This document shows, piece by piece, positions 17,375 through 25,437 of a DNA stretch of 64,000 nt. The translations under genes were made by a program, and so were the position numbers. Under the pieces are notes generated by a model. That model was not told the DNA's origin, made no database searches, and saw only the letters and a list, made by a program, of their open reading frames with translations. The stretch lies in assembly GCF_042681825.1 (NCBI RefSeq), contig NZ_JBHUGH010000013.1, positions 62,001 through 126,000 of the forward strand, given 5' to 3'. This DNA is from Halodurantibacterium flavum. Its GTDB lineage: Bacteria; Pseudomonadota; Alphaproteobacteria; Rhodobacterales; Rhodobacteraceae. Position 1 is the stretch's first letter. The number at the start of each line of letters is the position of its first letter.

Positions 17375-18472
17375 CTATGTATTCGCGGGCGCCGCTTCCA
17401 CCCCGCCCCTGTGTTCATCCGTGCGTGCGGAGCCGCAGGCGGCGCAATCCGGCCGCCGATGCAACGTGATGGCGCGAGTTTCGGCATAAAGCGCATCATG
17501 GATCAGCAGCCGCCCGGCCAGCGTCTGGCCCGCCCCCGTCAGGTGCTTGACCGCCTCGAGCGCCATCATCGACCCGAGGACGCCCGGCAAGGGCGCGATC
17601 ACCCCGGCCTCGGCGCAGGTCGGCACGAGCCCGGGCGCGGGACGTTCCGGAAAGACGCATTCAAAGCAGGCGGTGCCGGCGGCGCTGTCATAAAGGGCGA
17701 TCTGCCCCTCCCACCGCGCCATCGCGGCAGCGATAAGCGGCTTGCCGGTCCGCACGGCCACGCGGTTGACCAGATAGCGCGTGTCGAAATTGTCGCTGCC
17801 ATCGAGGATCAGATCATATTCCGAGAAAAGCGCCGCCGCGATTTCAGGCGTCAGGCGGCGATGATAGGGCCGGATCGTAACATGAGGGTTCAGCGCGCGC
17901 ATCGCCTTTTCCGCCGAAAAGACCTTGGGCATCCCGATCCGGTCATCCGTATGGATCACCTGCCGCTGAAGGTTGGAGTTTTCGACCGCATCGTCGTCGA
18001 TCACCCCGATCGTGCCTACCCCCGCCGCGGCAAGGTAAAGCAGCGCGGGCGAGCCCAGGCCCCCCGCCCCGATCACCAGCACCCGCGCGGATTTGAGCGC
18101 CTTCTGCCCCGGTCCGCCGACCTCTCGCAGCATGATGTGGCGGGCGTAGCGGTCAAGCTCGGCATCGGAAAAGGGCGCCTTGGGGGGCTGCGCCGGACCC
18201 TGCGCATCATCCGTGGTACGCGCGCGGCTGCGCAGCCGCGCCAGCGCCGCGCGATAGCCCATGCCAAGTCCGATCAGGGCGATCAGCACGACCCAGCCCG
18301 CCGCATTCCCCCCCGTGGCGGTGCGCAGCGGGTTGTCCGGCGGCAGGATCAGATGCCCGAGGATCACACCGATCAGCAGCAGGCCCATCATCCCCAGCCG
18401 CGCGCGCACCGGCGCCCCCATCGCCCAGCCGATGCCCCAGATCGCTGCGCAGAGGATGAGCACAAGCGCCAT
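17375..18472 (-). CDS. moeB: MoeB/ThiF-family adenylyltransferase with N-terminal membrane segments
   Basis: A 365-residue protein. The C-terminal ~260 residues are a ThiF/MoeB E1-like domain that adenylates the C terminus of a ubiquitin-like sulfur carrier (MoaD or ThiS). It has the ATP loop VIGAGGLGSPALLYLAAAG, the SDN motif in LDGSDNFDTRY, catalytic CAEAG, and zinc cysteines in CFEC and CAAC. The first ~85 residues contain two to three hydrophobic segments (LVLILCAAIWGIGWAMG, MMGLLLIGVILGHLIL, AGWVVLIALIGLGMG), which are not part of a canonical MoeB. Its start overlaps the dut stop by one base (TGATG). Confidence 0.85.
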   Translation of the reverse strand: MALVLILCAAIWGIGWAMGAPVRARLGMMGLLLIGVILGHLILPPDNPLRTATGGNAAGWVVLIALIGLGMGYRAALARLRSRARTTDDAQGPAQPPKAPFSDAELDRYARHIMLREVGGPGQKALKSARVLVIGAGGLGSPALLYLAAAGVGTIGVIDDDAVENSNLQRQVIHTDDRIGMPKVFSAEKAMRALNPHVTIRPYHRRLTPEIAAALFSEYDLILDGSDNFDTRYLVNRVAVRTGKPLIAAAMARWEGQIALYDSAAGTACFECVFPERPAPGLVPTCAEAGVIAPLPGVLGSMMALEAVKHLTGAGQTLAGRLLIHDALYAETRAITLHRRPDCAACGSARTDEHRGGVEAAPANT

Positions 18473-18936
18473 CAGCGCCGCCCCGTAGAGCCGAACCCGC
18501 CCGAACCGCGCGTGGTCTCGCCCAGCACCTCGACCAGTTCGAACCGCGCCTGCACCACGGGCGCCACGACCATCTGCGCGATCCGGTCGCCGTGATGCAC
18601 GGTGTAGGGCTCGGCACCCAGATTGATCAGGATCACCCCCAGCGGCCCGCGATAGTCGCTGTCTATGGTCCCCGGCGCATTCGCAAGGGTGATCCCGTGC
18701 TTTGCGGCAAGGCCGGAGCGGGGGCGTATCTGCACCTCGTGGCCCGCCGGAATTTCCAGTCGCAACCCGGTCGGGATGATCGCGCGGCCCATGGGCGCAA
18801 GCGTCACGCCCGCCCGCTGATCGGCCGGCAGGTTCGCGCGCAGATCGGCGCCGGCCGCGCCCGCCGTTTCGTAGGAGGGCAGAGGCAGGGTGGTGTCGGC
18901 CCAATCCTCTCTCAGGACTTGCAGAACAGGGATCAT
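18472..18936 (-). CDS. dut: dUTP diphosphatase
   Basis: A 154-residue trimeric dUTPase that hydrolyses dUTP to dUMP and pyrophosphate, keeping uracil out of DNA. All five family motifs are present in order: AGADLRA, PRSGLAAKHGI, GTIDSDYRG, RIAQMVV and the C-terminal GSGGFGSTG. It overlaps the CoaBC-like gene by 4 bases (ATGA) and the MoeB-like gene by one base, so it is translationally coupled on both sides. The coaBC-dut order is common in bacteria. Confidence 0.95.
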   Translation of the reverse strand: MIPVLQVLREDWADTTLPLPSYETAGAAGADLRANLPADQRAGVTLAPMGRAIIPTGLRLEIPAGHEVQIRPRSGLAAKHGITLANAPGTIDSDYRGPLGVILINLGAEPYTVHHGDRIAQMVVAPVVQARFELVEVLGETTRGSGGFGSTGRR

Positions 18937-19940
18937 CTCAAGGCCTCCGCAATTCTCGTCGCCAGACGCTCGGCGACCTGGTCCTTGCCCATGCGGGGCC
19001 AGGTCTCGGCGCCGGCCGCCGTGATCAGCGTCACCGCGTTTTCCCGCCCGCCCATGATGCCGGTGCCGGGCGAGACGTCGTTGGCGACGATCCAGTCGCA
19101 GCCCTTTCGCAGCCGTTTCGCCGTTGCATGGGCCAGCACGTCGTCGGTCTCGGCCGCGAAGCCGATCACGAGACGCGGGCGCCCCACGGACCGCTGCGCC
19201 ACCGCCGCAAGGATATCCGGATTTTCGGTAAAGCTCAGTTGCGGAAGGCGGCCGCTGCCGTCCTTCTTCATCTTGGAGGTTGCGGCCTGCGCCACGCGCC
19301 AATCCGCCACCGCCGCCGCAAAGACCGCCGCATCGGCCGGAAGCGCGGCCTCGACCGCGTCGCGCATCTGGATCGCGGTCTCGACCCGGACCAGACGCAC
19401 CCCGGTCGGCGGCGGAACCGCTGCCGGGCCGGTCACGAATGTCACCTGTGCCCCCTGCGCCACAAGCGCCCGCGCGATGGCCGTGCCCTGCGCACCCGAC
19501 GACCGGTTGGCGATGTAGCGCACCGGGTCAATGGGTTCATGGGTGGGACCGGAGGTCACAAGAACATGCCGCCCCGCCAAGGGCCCCTCGTCCGCCGCAA
19601 GCGCCGCGATGCAAAGCTCGGCAAGATCGGCCAATTCCGGCAGGTCGGACCCCGGGGCACCGACGATCAGGCGGGGACCCCGTTCGGGAGCCAGGTCTGC
19701 AAGCGCGGGCCCCACCGCAAATCCCAGCGTAAGGTCGGCGTCGACCCCTTGGGGACCCTCAACCACCGCGCGCGCGGCGCGTTCCGCCAGGGCGGCGGGC
19801 GTCACATAGACCAGCGCGCCGGGCAGCGGAAACGGGATGACCTCGGCCCCGGCTGCGCGCAGATGCCGGATCGCCTCGGGCGCGGCCGAGGCCCCGGGTG
19901 CATCGCCGATCATCAGAAGAATGCGTTTTCCCGTCAGCAT
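18933..19940 (-). CDS. coaBC: CoaBC-like protein with intact ligase half and degenerate decarboxylase half
   Basis: A 335-residue protein, shorter than the usual ~400. From about residue 127 it is a clear phosphopantothenate-cysteine ligase (CoaB): HVLVTSGPTHEPIDPVRYI, the AAAVADW segment, the KMKKDG lysine loop and ENPDILA. The N-terminal ~125 residues occupy the place of the FMN decarboxylase CoaC and start normally (GKRILLMIGDAPGAS). They lack the catalytic His motif, the PAMN segment and the active-site Cys loop, and are about 50 residues too short. The usual SSGKxG of CoaB reads SSGAQG here. The frame is uninterrupted. It overlaps dut by ATGA. Ligase activity is likely, and decarboxylase activity is unlikely from what can be seen. 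Confidence 0.8.
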   Translation of the reverse strand: MLTGKRILLMIGDAPGASAAPEAIRHLRAAGAEVIPFPLPGALVYVTPAALAERAARAVVEGPQGVDADLTLGFAVGPALADLAPERGPRLIVGAPGSDLPELADLAELCIAALAADEGPLAGRHVLVTSGPTHEPIDPVRYIANRSSGAQGTAIARALVAQGAQVTFVTGPAAVPPPTGVRLVRVETAIQMRDAVEAALPADAAVFAAAVADWRVAQAATSKMKKDGSGRLPQLSFTENPDILAAVAQRSVGRPRLVIGFAAETDDVLAHATAKRLRKGCDWIVANDVSPGTGIMGGRENAVTLITAAGAETWPRMGKDQVAERLATRIAEALR

Positions 19941-20026
19941 CGCAGCGCCTCGCAGTTCCCGCTCACAAAGTCATGGGACGGGTTCATGGCCACAGGTTTA
20001 TGGCGGGGGGCGGGCGAACTCAACCG

Positions 20027-20824
20027 TCAGCGAAACGCGGCGCAAGGGTCGCCCCGGTCAGGCGCAGAGGTCACGATCCAGTAGTCGAAGGGCGGCACGC
20101 CGTCCGGCGGGGTTTCCAGCTGACCCAGCGCGATCACCGAAAGGTCGGGCGCCGCAAGCGCCAGCTTGGCAGGAATTCCCCGGTCGCGCCTCGCGTGGCC
20201 GGTGCCCGCGATGACCGCCACCGGCCCGCCGGTTTCCCCATGCGCCCGGATTGCGACCTGCGCCAGGCGCGCGTCGCGCACCCGCTGTGCGGTGACCATG
20301 CCCGGCAGCAGATCAGGCGGGAGCGCGTTGCAATGGGCCTCGGCGAACTCGGCCTCTCTGGTCGTCTGATCGGCGGCCGCCAGTGGCTGGTCGAGACCGT
20401 AGCGCGCCGCCTCGGGACCGAACACGGCCTCGGCGCCCCCCGTCATGGCGCGGCGCGCCTCGTCCCGCGGTATCGCCGCGCCATGCACCGCGCCGCCAAC
20501 CTGAAAGAGCGGGCAATACATCGCGAAATCCGGCCAGCCCGAGGACTCCCAGTCCAACGCCTCGGCCAGCGCCTTGCAATCGGCGCGCAGATCCGGAGTG
20601 ACGCGGGCGGCCTGATCCGGCGTCAGCATCTCGAAGACGACCGCCGCAGGCCGCATGGTATCAAGCACGGCCTTCTGGTTCATGTGATGCGCGGGGTTGT
20701 CATGCACCTCTCCGACCACCACCACATCGGCGCGCGGGAGGGCGGAAAGCCCCTCTGCCCCGATCTCGGCGCACTGGGCGACGCAGGGGGCGGCAGCAAG
20801 GGTGGCAAGGACAATCAGCCTCAT
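20027..20824 (-). CDS. ChaN-family heme-binding protein
   Basis: A 265-residue exported protein with a short signal peptide (LIVLATLAAAPCVAQCA). The family motif VVVGEVHDNPAHH lies near residue 35, and VAVIAGTGHARRDRG near residue 205. These match the ChaN / heme-binding uptake family (COG3016), for which dimeric heme binding is known in Campylobacter. The role here is not established. No canonical lipobox is visible. The start overlaps the rpoH stop by 4 bases (ATGA), so it is translationally coupled to the sigma factor gene. Confidence 0.78.
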   Translation of the reverse strand: MRLIVLATLAAAPCVAQCAEIGAEGLSALPRADVVVVGEVHDNPAHHMNQKAVLDTMRPAAVVFEMLTPDQAARVTPDLRADCKALAEALDWESSGWPDFAMYCPLFQVGGAVHGAAIPRDEARRAMTGGAEAVFGPEAARYGLDQPLAAADQTTREAEFAEAHCNALPPDLLPGMVTAQRVRDARLAQVAIRAHGETGGPVAVIAGTGHARRDRGIPAKLALAAPDLSVIALGQLETPPDGVPPFDYWIVTSAPDRGDPCAAFR

Positions 20825-21699
20825 ACGAGGAAGTTGTGGACCTCTCGCGACTGGGCTTCAAGGCTTTTGCGCATTTTCCCGAAGGCCGCCGCTTCCAGTT
20901 GCCGCACCCGCTCTTTCGAGAGCCCGAGTTCATCGCCCAGCGACTCGAGCGTCCGCGGTTCCTCGCGCAGCTTGCGTTCGCGCACGATGAACCTTTCCCG
21001 GTCATTGAGCGCCGACATCGCGGTCAGCAGCCATTCGCGCAGCCGCGCGGAGTCGTGGCTCTGCTGCACCATTTCCGCCGCCTGAAGCCCGTCATCCTCC
21101 AGCGCGTCGATCCATTCCCGGCCCTCTTCCTCGGACGACTGGGTCGCGTTGAGCGAATAGTCGGAGCCCGAAAGACGACCCTCCATCATCTCCACATCAT
21201 GCAGGGGGACGCCGACCTCGGTCGCGATCATCTGGCGCAGCTGGTGCCCGTCGAGCGACTCGCCGCGTGCGAGCGCCTCACGCTCCAACCGCGCCTGAAC
21301 CCGGCGCATGTTGAAAAAGAGCGATTTCTGGCTGGATGTGGACCCCGTCCGCACCATCGACCAGTTGCGCATGACGTAATCCTGAATGCTCGCCTTGATC
21401 CACCAGACGGCATAGGTGGAAAAGCGCACGCCGCGATCCGGGTCGAACTTGTCGGCGGCCTTCATCAGGCCCAGCCCCGCCTCCTGGATGAGGTCGTTCA
21501 TCGGCGCGCCGTAGCGGCGGAATTTCGACGCCATGGAAATCGCAAGCCGCATATAGGCGGTGATCAGCCTGTGCAGCGCCTGTTCGTCGCGCTGGTCGCG
21601 CCAGGCATAGGCAAGCCGCAGCTCCGTTTCGGCATCAAGCAGTTCCGCCTTCATCGCGCGGCGGGAAAATCCGTTGTCGTTGTAACCGTCCAGTGCCAT
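20821..21699 (-). CDS. rpoH: RNA polymerase heat-shock sigma factor, RpoHII type
   Basis: A 292-residue sigma-32 family protein. Region 2 includes MNDLIQEAGLGLMKAADKFD and RFSTYAVWWIKASIQDYVM. The RpoH box is QKSLFFNMRR, and region 4 has RTLESLGDELGLSKERVRQLE. The N terminus (MALDGYND...) resembles RpoHII of Rhodobacter, which acts in the singlet-oxygen response, rather than RpoHI. The ATG at 21699 is preceded by GGGGGTTGG. A TTG six bases earlier is less likely. An RpoE-type promoter lies upstream (21752-21781), and chaN is coupled downstream. The RpoHII assignment over RpoHI is inference from sequence similarity and promoter. Confidence 0.88.
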   Translation of the reverse strand: MALDGYNDNGFSRRAMKAELLDAETELRLAYAWRDQRDEQALHRLITAYMRLAISMASKFRRYGAPMNDLIQEAGLGLMKAADKFDPDRGVRFSTYAVWWIKASIQDYVMRNWSMVRTGSTSSQKSLFFNMRRVQARLEREALARGESLDGHQLRQMIATEVGVPLHDVEMMEGRLSGSDYSLNATQSSEEEGREWIDALEDDGLQAAEMVQQSHDSARLREWLLTAMSALNDRERFIVRERKLREEPRTLESLGDELGLSKERVRQLEAAAFGKMRKSLEAQSREVHNFLV

Positions 21700-21751
21700 A
21701 TCCAACCCCCAGGGTATGACGTTGACTGCCCTTAAAATGTAACTTCACCGG

Positions 21752-21781
21752 CTGATACGTCATGGCTCAACAACCGGATCA
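21752..21781 (-). promoter_or_regulatory. RpoE (ECF, ChrR-controlled) type promoter upstream of rpoHII
   Basis: On the minus strand TGATCC (plus-strand 21776-21781) is followed after exactly 18 bases by TATCAG (21752-21757). This matches the Rhodobacter sphaeroides sigma-E consensus TGATCC-N18-TA. The expected start of transcription would give a leader of about 45 bases before the rpoH ATG. The element overlaps the first codons of the divergent cobU gene. It is a pattern match without experimental data. Confidence 0.65.
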
Positions 21782-22337
21782 TATGAAAGTTCCCCGCGTG
21801 TCGTGGCCTCAACTCTGTGTGATCACGGGGGGCGCCCGCTGCGGTAAATCGTCCTTCGCGGAACGGCTTGTGGGGCATAGCGGGCGCGACCGGGTCTATC
21901 TCGCGACCGCGCAGGCCTTTGACGACGAGATGCGCGACCGGATCGCCGCCCATCTGGCGCAGCGCGGCGCGGGCTGGCGCACGATCGAGGCGCCCGACGA
22001 CCCCGCGGCACATCTCGCAACGGCGGGGACGAATGAAATCGTGCTGTTGGATTGCGCGACGCTCTGGCTGTCGAACAGGATGCTGCGGGACGCCGATCTT
22101 GCCGCCGAGACGGAATTTCTTATGGCCGCGCTGCGCAACTGCGCCGCGCCGGTGGTGGTCGTGACGAATGAGGTGGGCATGGGGATCGTGCCCGAAAATG
22201 CGCTCGCCCGCAGGTTCCGCGATGCACAGGGACGGCTGAACCAGCGGCTTGCAGGGGCCGCCGATCTGGCCGTTCTGGTGGTGGCCGGGCTGCCGCTGGT
22301 GCTGCGCGGCGCCCTGCCCGACGGCTTTCGGGGATGA
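21762..22337 (+). CDS. cobU: Adenosylcobinamide kinase / adenosylcobinamide-phosphate guanylyltransferase
   Basis: A 191-residue bifunctional enzyme of the late cobalamin (nucleotide loop) pathway. It phosphorylates adenosylcobinamide and then transfers GMP to it. The P-loop is GGARCGKSSFAE (about residues 22-33), followed by YLATAQAFDDEM with the guanylylation region. LLDCATLWLSN and VTNEVGMGIVPENALARRFRDAQG are family hallmarks. The ATG at 21762 is used. An ATG at 21783 is a credible alternative and would move the start away from the overlapping RpoE-type promoter. The next gene overlaps by 4 bases. No B12 riboswitch fits in the short upstream gap. The product serves B12-dependent enzymes such as Ecm in this window. 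Confidence 0.92.
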   Translation: MAQQPDHMKVPRVSWPQLCVITGGARCGKSSFAERLVGHSGRDRVYLATAQAFDDEMRDRIAAHLAQRGAGWRTIEAPDDPAAHLATAGTNEIVLLDCATLWLSNRMLRDADLAAETEFLMAALRNCAAPVVVVTNEVGMGIVPENALARRFRDAQGRLNQRLAGAADLAVLVVAGLPLVLRGALPDGFRG

Positions 22338-22912
22338 GCCGCTGGTTCTGGGTTCGCCATGCGCCCACCCATGCGCGGCGGATGATCGGCTGGACGGATA
22401 TCCCGGCGGACCTGGGCGATACCGAACGGATCGCGCGGCTGGACGCCATGCTGCCCCGGGGGGCGCTCGTCATCTCCTCCGACCTGCTGCGCGCAACGAT
22501 GACAGCGGATGCGATCACGAATGGCAGAACCCGCCTGTCCCATGACGCGGGTCTGCGGGAAATCCATTTCGGCGCCTGGGAAGACCGCGCCCATGATGAG
22601 GTTCACGCCGAAACGCCCGACCTGATCCGCGCCTTCTGGGACCAACCCGGCCCGACGGCGCCGCCCGGTGGCGAAAGCTGGGGCGTGTTTGCAGGGCGGG
22701 TCAACGCAGCCGTGGACCGGATCGCTGCGGCCCATCCGGACCGGGACATCATCGCCGTGGCCCATTTCGGCACGATCCTGACGCAGATCGAACGGGCGCT
22801 CGGCCTGCCCACCATCGAGGCCTTTGCGCAGCGGATCGAGAACCTCTCGCTCACCGAGCTTCATCGGACAGACAGCGGCTGGACGACCGGCCGGATCAAT
22901 CACCATCCCTGA
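22334..22912 (+). CDS. Histidine phosphatase family protein (CobC-like alpha-ribazole phosphatase candidate)
   Basis: A 192-residue protein of the phosphoglycerate-mutase-like superfamily. The catalytic motif WVRHAPTH lies at residues 6-13, and the second catalytic histidine is in VAHFGTI near residue 141. REIHFGAWEDR is typical of CobC-like members. ATGA coupling to cobU supports a role in cobalamin biosynthesis, where alpha-ribazole-5'-phosphate is dephosphorylated. Other small-molecule phosphatases share the fold, so the substrate is inferred from context. Confidence 0.78.
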   Translation: MSRWFWVRHAPTHARRMIGWTDIPADLGDTERIARLDAMLPRGALVISSDLLRATMTADAITNGRTRLSHDAGLREIHFGAWEDRAHDEVHAETPDLIRAFWDQPGPTAPPGGESWGVFAGRVNAAVDRIAAAHPDRDIIAVAHFGTILTQIERALGLPTIEAFAQRIENLSLTELHRTDSGWTTGRINHHP

Positions 22913-22990
22913 TCGCCGCTTCGCCAAAATTGCATTCGGCGGGACGCAGAAGCTGCGCTAGCCTCGGCGCCGCAGCATGGGGGACGTCGG

Positions 22991-23884
22991 ATGGATTACG
23001 AACTTGCAATCGGGGATCGCGCCTATTCAAGCTGGTCGCTGCGCGGCTGGCTCCTGTTCGATGCCTTCGGCATCCCCTGCCGGACGCGGCGCGCACAGCT
23101 CTATACCGATGAATTCCCCGCCTTGCTGGCGGATTTCGCCCCGGCCCGGACGGTTCCAGCGCTGCGCCTGCCCGAAGGGCCGGTCATCGCCGACAGCCTC
23201 GCCATCGCCGAAGAGCTTTCGTCCCGCCATCCCGGCGCTGGGATATGGCCCACAGAGCCGGGTGCCCGCGCCATCGCCCGAACGCTCGCGGCCGAGATGC
23301 ATTCGGGCTTTGGCGCCTTGCGCAACCACTGCCCGATGAACCTGCGCATCGCCTATACCGGCTGTCCGCTGCCCGACCCGGTTCTGGCCGACCTGCGCCG
23401 GCTGGAGACGATATGGGACTGGGCGCGCGCGCAGACCCGGTCCACCGGCCCATGGCTCTGCGGCGCCTACAGCGCGGCTGACGTCTTCTTTGCCCCTGTC
23501 GCCACGCGCATCGCCGGCTATGACCTGCCGGTCGGCCCTGCCGCCGCTGCCTATGTCGCGGCCCATCTGGCCCACCCGTCCTTCCGGCGCTGGCGAGCGA
23601 TGGGTCTTGTCGACGGCCCCGATCAGCCGAACTATGGCCGCGACTGGCCCACGCGTCCCTGGCCGGTGCCCGCGCCGCTACCGGCACGGGCCGTCGCCGA
23701 TGGTCCGGCGGAAAACGCCGCCTGCCCCTATTCAGGCCGCCCGGTCACGCATTTCCTTGAAATGGAGGGGCGGCGCTTTGGCTTTTGCAACGCGTTCTGC
23801 CGCGACAAGACGGTCGCCGACCCAGCCGTCTGGCCGACCTTCATGGCCCTCTGGCTGGGTGACAGCGGGTCCGAGGCGCGTTAA
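22991..23884 (+). CDS. Glutathione S-transferase with C-terminal Cys-rich extension
   Basis: A 297-residue protein. Residues 1-80 form a thioredoxin-like GST N-domain (SYSSWS-type start YSSWSLRGWLL, and VPALRLPEG...IADSLAIAE for glutathione binding). Residues 90-215 form the helical C-domain with GAYSAADVFFAP. A further ~65 residues follow that ordinary GSTs lack. They contain CPYSG around residue 247 and FGFCNAFCRDK around 262-272, a spacing resembling YHS/TRASH-type metal-binding modules. The ATG at 22991 is used. It stands alone between the cob genes and comM. The substrate is unknown. Confidence 0.82.
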   Translation: MDYELAIGDRAYSSWSLRGWLLFDAFGIPCRTRRAQLYTDEFPALLADFAPARTVPALRLPEGPVIADSLAIAEELSSRHPGAGIWPTEPGARAIARTLAAEMHSGFGALRNHCPMNLRIAYTGCPLPDPVLADLRRLETIWDWARAQTRSTGPWLCGAYSAADVFFAPVATRIAGYDLPVGPAAAAYVAAHLAHPSFRRWRAMGLVDGPDQPNYGRDWPTRPWPVPAPLPARAVADGPAENAACPYSGRPVTHFLEMEGRRFGFCNAFCRDKTVADPAVWPTFMALWLGDSGSEAR

Positions 23885-23934
23885 CCATCCGCAAACCAAA
23901 ACCCCCTAGGGCTGGCAAAACGTCAGGGGGTGGC

Positions 23935-25437
23935 ATGATCACACGGGCCTTTACCGTCGCATTCGAAGGCGCAGAGGCGCGCACGGTCGAGGTGCAATGC
24001 GCCCTGTCGCCGGGGCTGCCCGCGTTTTCGATCGTGGGCCTTCCGGACAAGGCGGTGTCCGAGGCCCGGGAACGGGTTCGCGCCGCGCTGTCGGCACTGG
24101 CGATTGCCCTGCCCGCCCGCCGCATCACCATGAACCTGTCCCCCGCCGACCTGCCGAAAGAAGGGTCGCATTTCGACCTGCCGATCGCGCTCGCGCTCAT
24201 GGCGGCGCTCGATATCGTGCCGCGTGATGCGGTCGAAGGCATAACAGCGCTGGGGGAGCTTTCGCTCGACGGGCGGCTGGCGCCGGTGGCCGGGGCGCTT
24301 CCGGCGGCGGTGAACGCGGCCGCCGAGGGACGTATCCTGATCTGCCCCACCGCCTGCGGGGCCGAGGCCGCCTGGGTCGGCACCACCCGCGTTCTGGGGG
24401 CGGACACGCTGGCCGAGGTGCTGCGGCACCTCGGCGGGCAGACCGCCCTTGCCCCCGCCGTCGCGAAAGAGGCCATGCCCCACGCCACATCGCCCGACCT
24501 GCAGGAGGTCAAGGGCCAGGAACGCGCCAAACGCGCGCTTGAGATCGCGGCTGCCGGGCGCCATCACATGCTGATGATCGGCCCGCCCGGATCGGGCAAG
24601 TCGATGCTGGCCGCGCGCCTCCCGGGCCTTCTGCCCCCGCTCAGTGCTGCCGAGGCGCTTGAAACCTCGATGATCCATTCGCTCAAGGGTCTCCTGATCG
24701 ACGGCGGGATTTCTCGCAGCCGGCCATTCCGGACACCGCACCACACGGCCTCGACCGTGTCGCTGGTGGGCGGCGGGCGTGCCGCGCGGCCCGGGGAGAT
24801 CTCGCTGGCGCATAACGGCGTGCTTTTTCTGGACGAACTGCCGGAATTTCCCCGCATGGTTCTGGAAACGCTCCGCCAACCGATCGAGACGGGGCAGGTC
24901 ATGGTCTCGCGCGCCAATGCACATGTTCAGTATTCTTGCCGGTTTCTGCTGGTCGCGGCGGCCAACCCCTGCCGTTGTGGGCATATGGCAGATGCCGCGC
25001 GCGCCTGCGCCCGTGCGCCGGGATGCGGGGCGGATTATCTGGGCCGGATCTCGGGCCCGATTCTCGACCGGTTCGATCTGAGGATCGAGGTCCCGCCCGT
25101 TGCCTTCACCGATCTCGACCTCCCCCCCACCGGCGAGACAAGCGCCACCATCGCCGCCCGTGTCGCCCGGGCGCGCGAGATTCAGGGCGCCCGTTTCGCG
25201 GACACCCCGGCGCGGGTCAACGCGGACGCCGAAGGCGCGCTTCTCGAACGGATCGCCGCCCCCGACGCCGCTGGTCGCGCCCTGCTCTTGCGGGCGGCAG
25301 AGCGGTTCTCGCTCTCGGCCCGCGCCTATCACCGCGTGCTCCGCGTCGCCCGGACCATCGCCGATCTGGAAGGCGCGGAGGCTGTCGGCCAACCCCATAT
25401 TGCAGAGGCGCTGAGCTTTCGCCTGCCGGGTGCGTGA
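23935..25437 (+). CDS. comM: YifB/ComM family Mg-chelatase-like AAA ATPase
   Basis: A 500-residue protein. An N-terminal Lon-protease-like fold domain (about 1-165, with LPAFSIVGLPDKAVSEARERVRAAL split over residues 25-55) precedes an AAA+ Mg-chelatase-like domain. Walker A is GPPGSGKSML near residue 218 and Walker B is LFLDELPEF. A zinc-type CRCGH segment lies near residue 345, and a C-terminal Mg-chelatase C domain follows. ComM is a hexameric helicase that promotes branch migration during natural transformation, and orthologues also occur in non-competent bacteria. It starts 50 bases after the GST gene and is followed by a 388-base non-coding stretch. Confidence 0.92.
   Translation: MITRAFTVAFEGAEARTVEVQCALSPGLPAFSIVGLPDKAVSEARERVRAALSALAIALPARRITMNLSPADLPKEGSHFDLPIALALMAALDIVPRDAVEGITALGELSLDGRLAPVAGALPAAVNAAAEGRILICPTACGAEAAWVGTTRVLGADTLAEVLRHLGGQTALAPAVAKEAMPHATSPDLQEVKGQERAKRALEIAAAGRHHMLMIGPPGSGKSMLAARLPGLLPPLSAAEALETSMIHSLKGLLIDGGISRSRPFRTPHHTASTVSLVGGGRAARPGEISLAHNGVLFLDELPEFPRMVLETLRQPIETGQVMVSRANAHVQYSCRFLLVAAANPCRCGHMADAARACARAPGCGADYLGRISGPILDRFDLRIEVPPVAFTDLDLPPTGETSATIAARVARAREIQGARFADTPARVNADAEGALLERIAAPDAAGRALLLRAAERFSLSARAYHRVLRVARTIADLEGAEAVGQPHIAEALSFRLPGA

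Noticed and set aside
21700..21761. Possible cobalamin riboswitch before cobU
   Set aside because: The gap is only about 60 bases, and no B12-box-like element was found.
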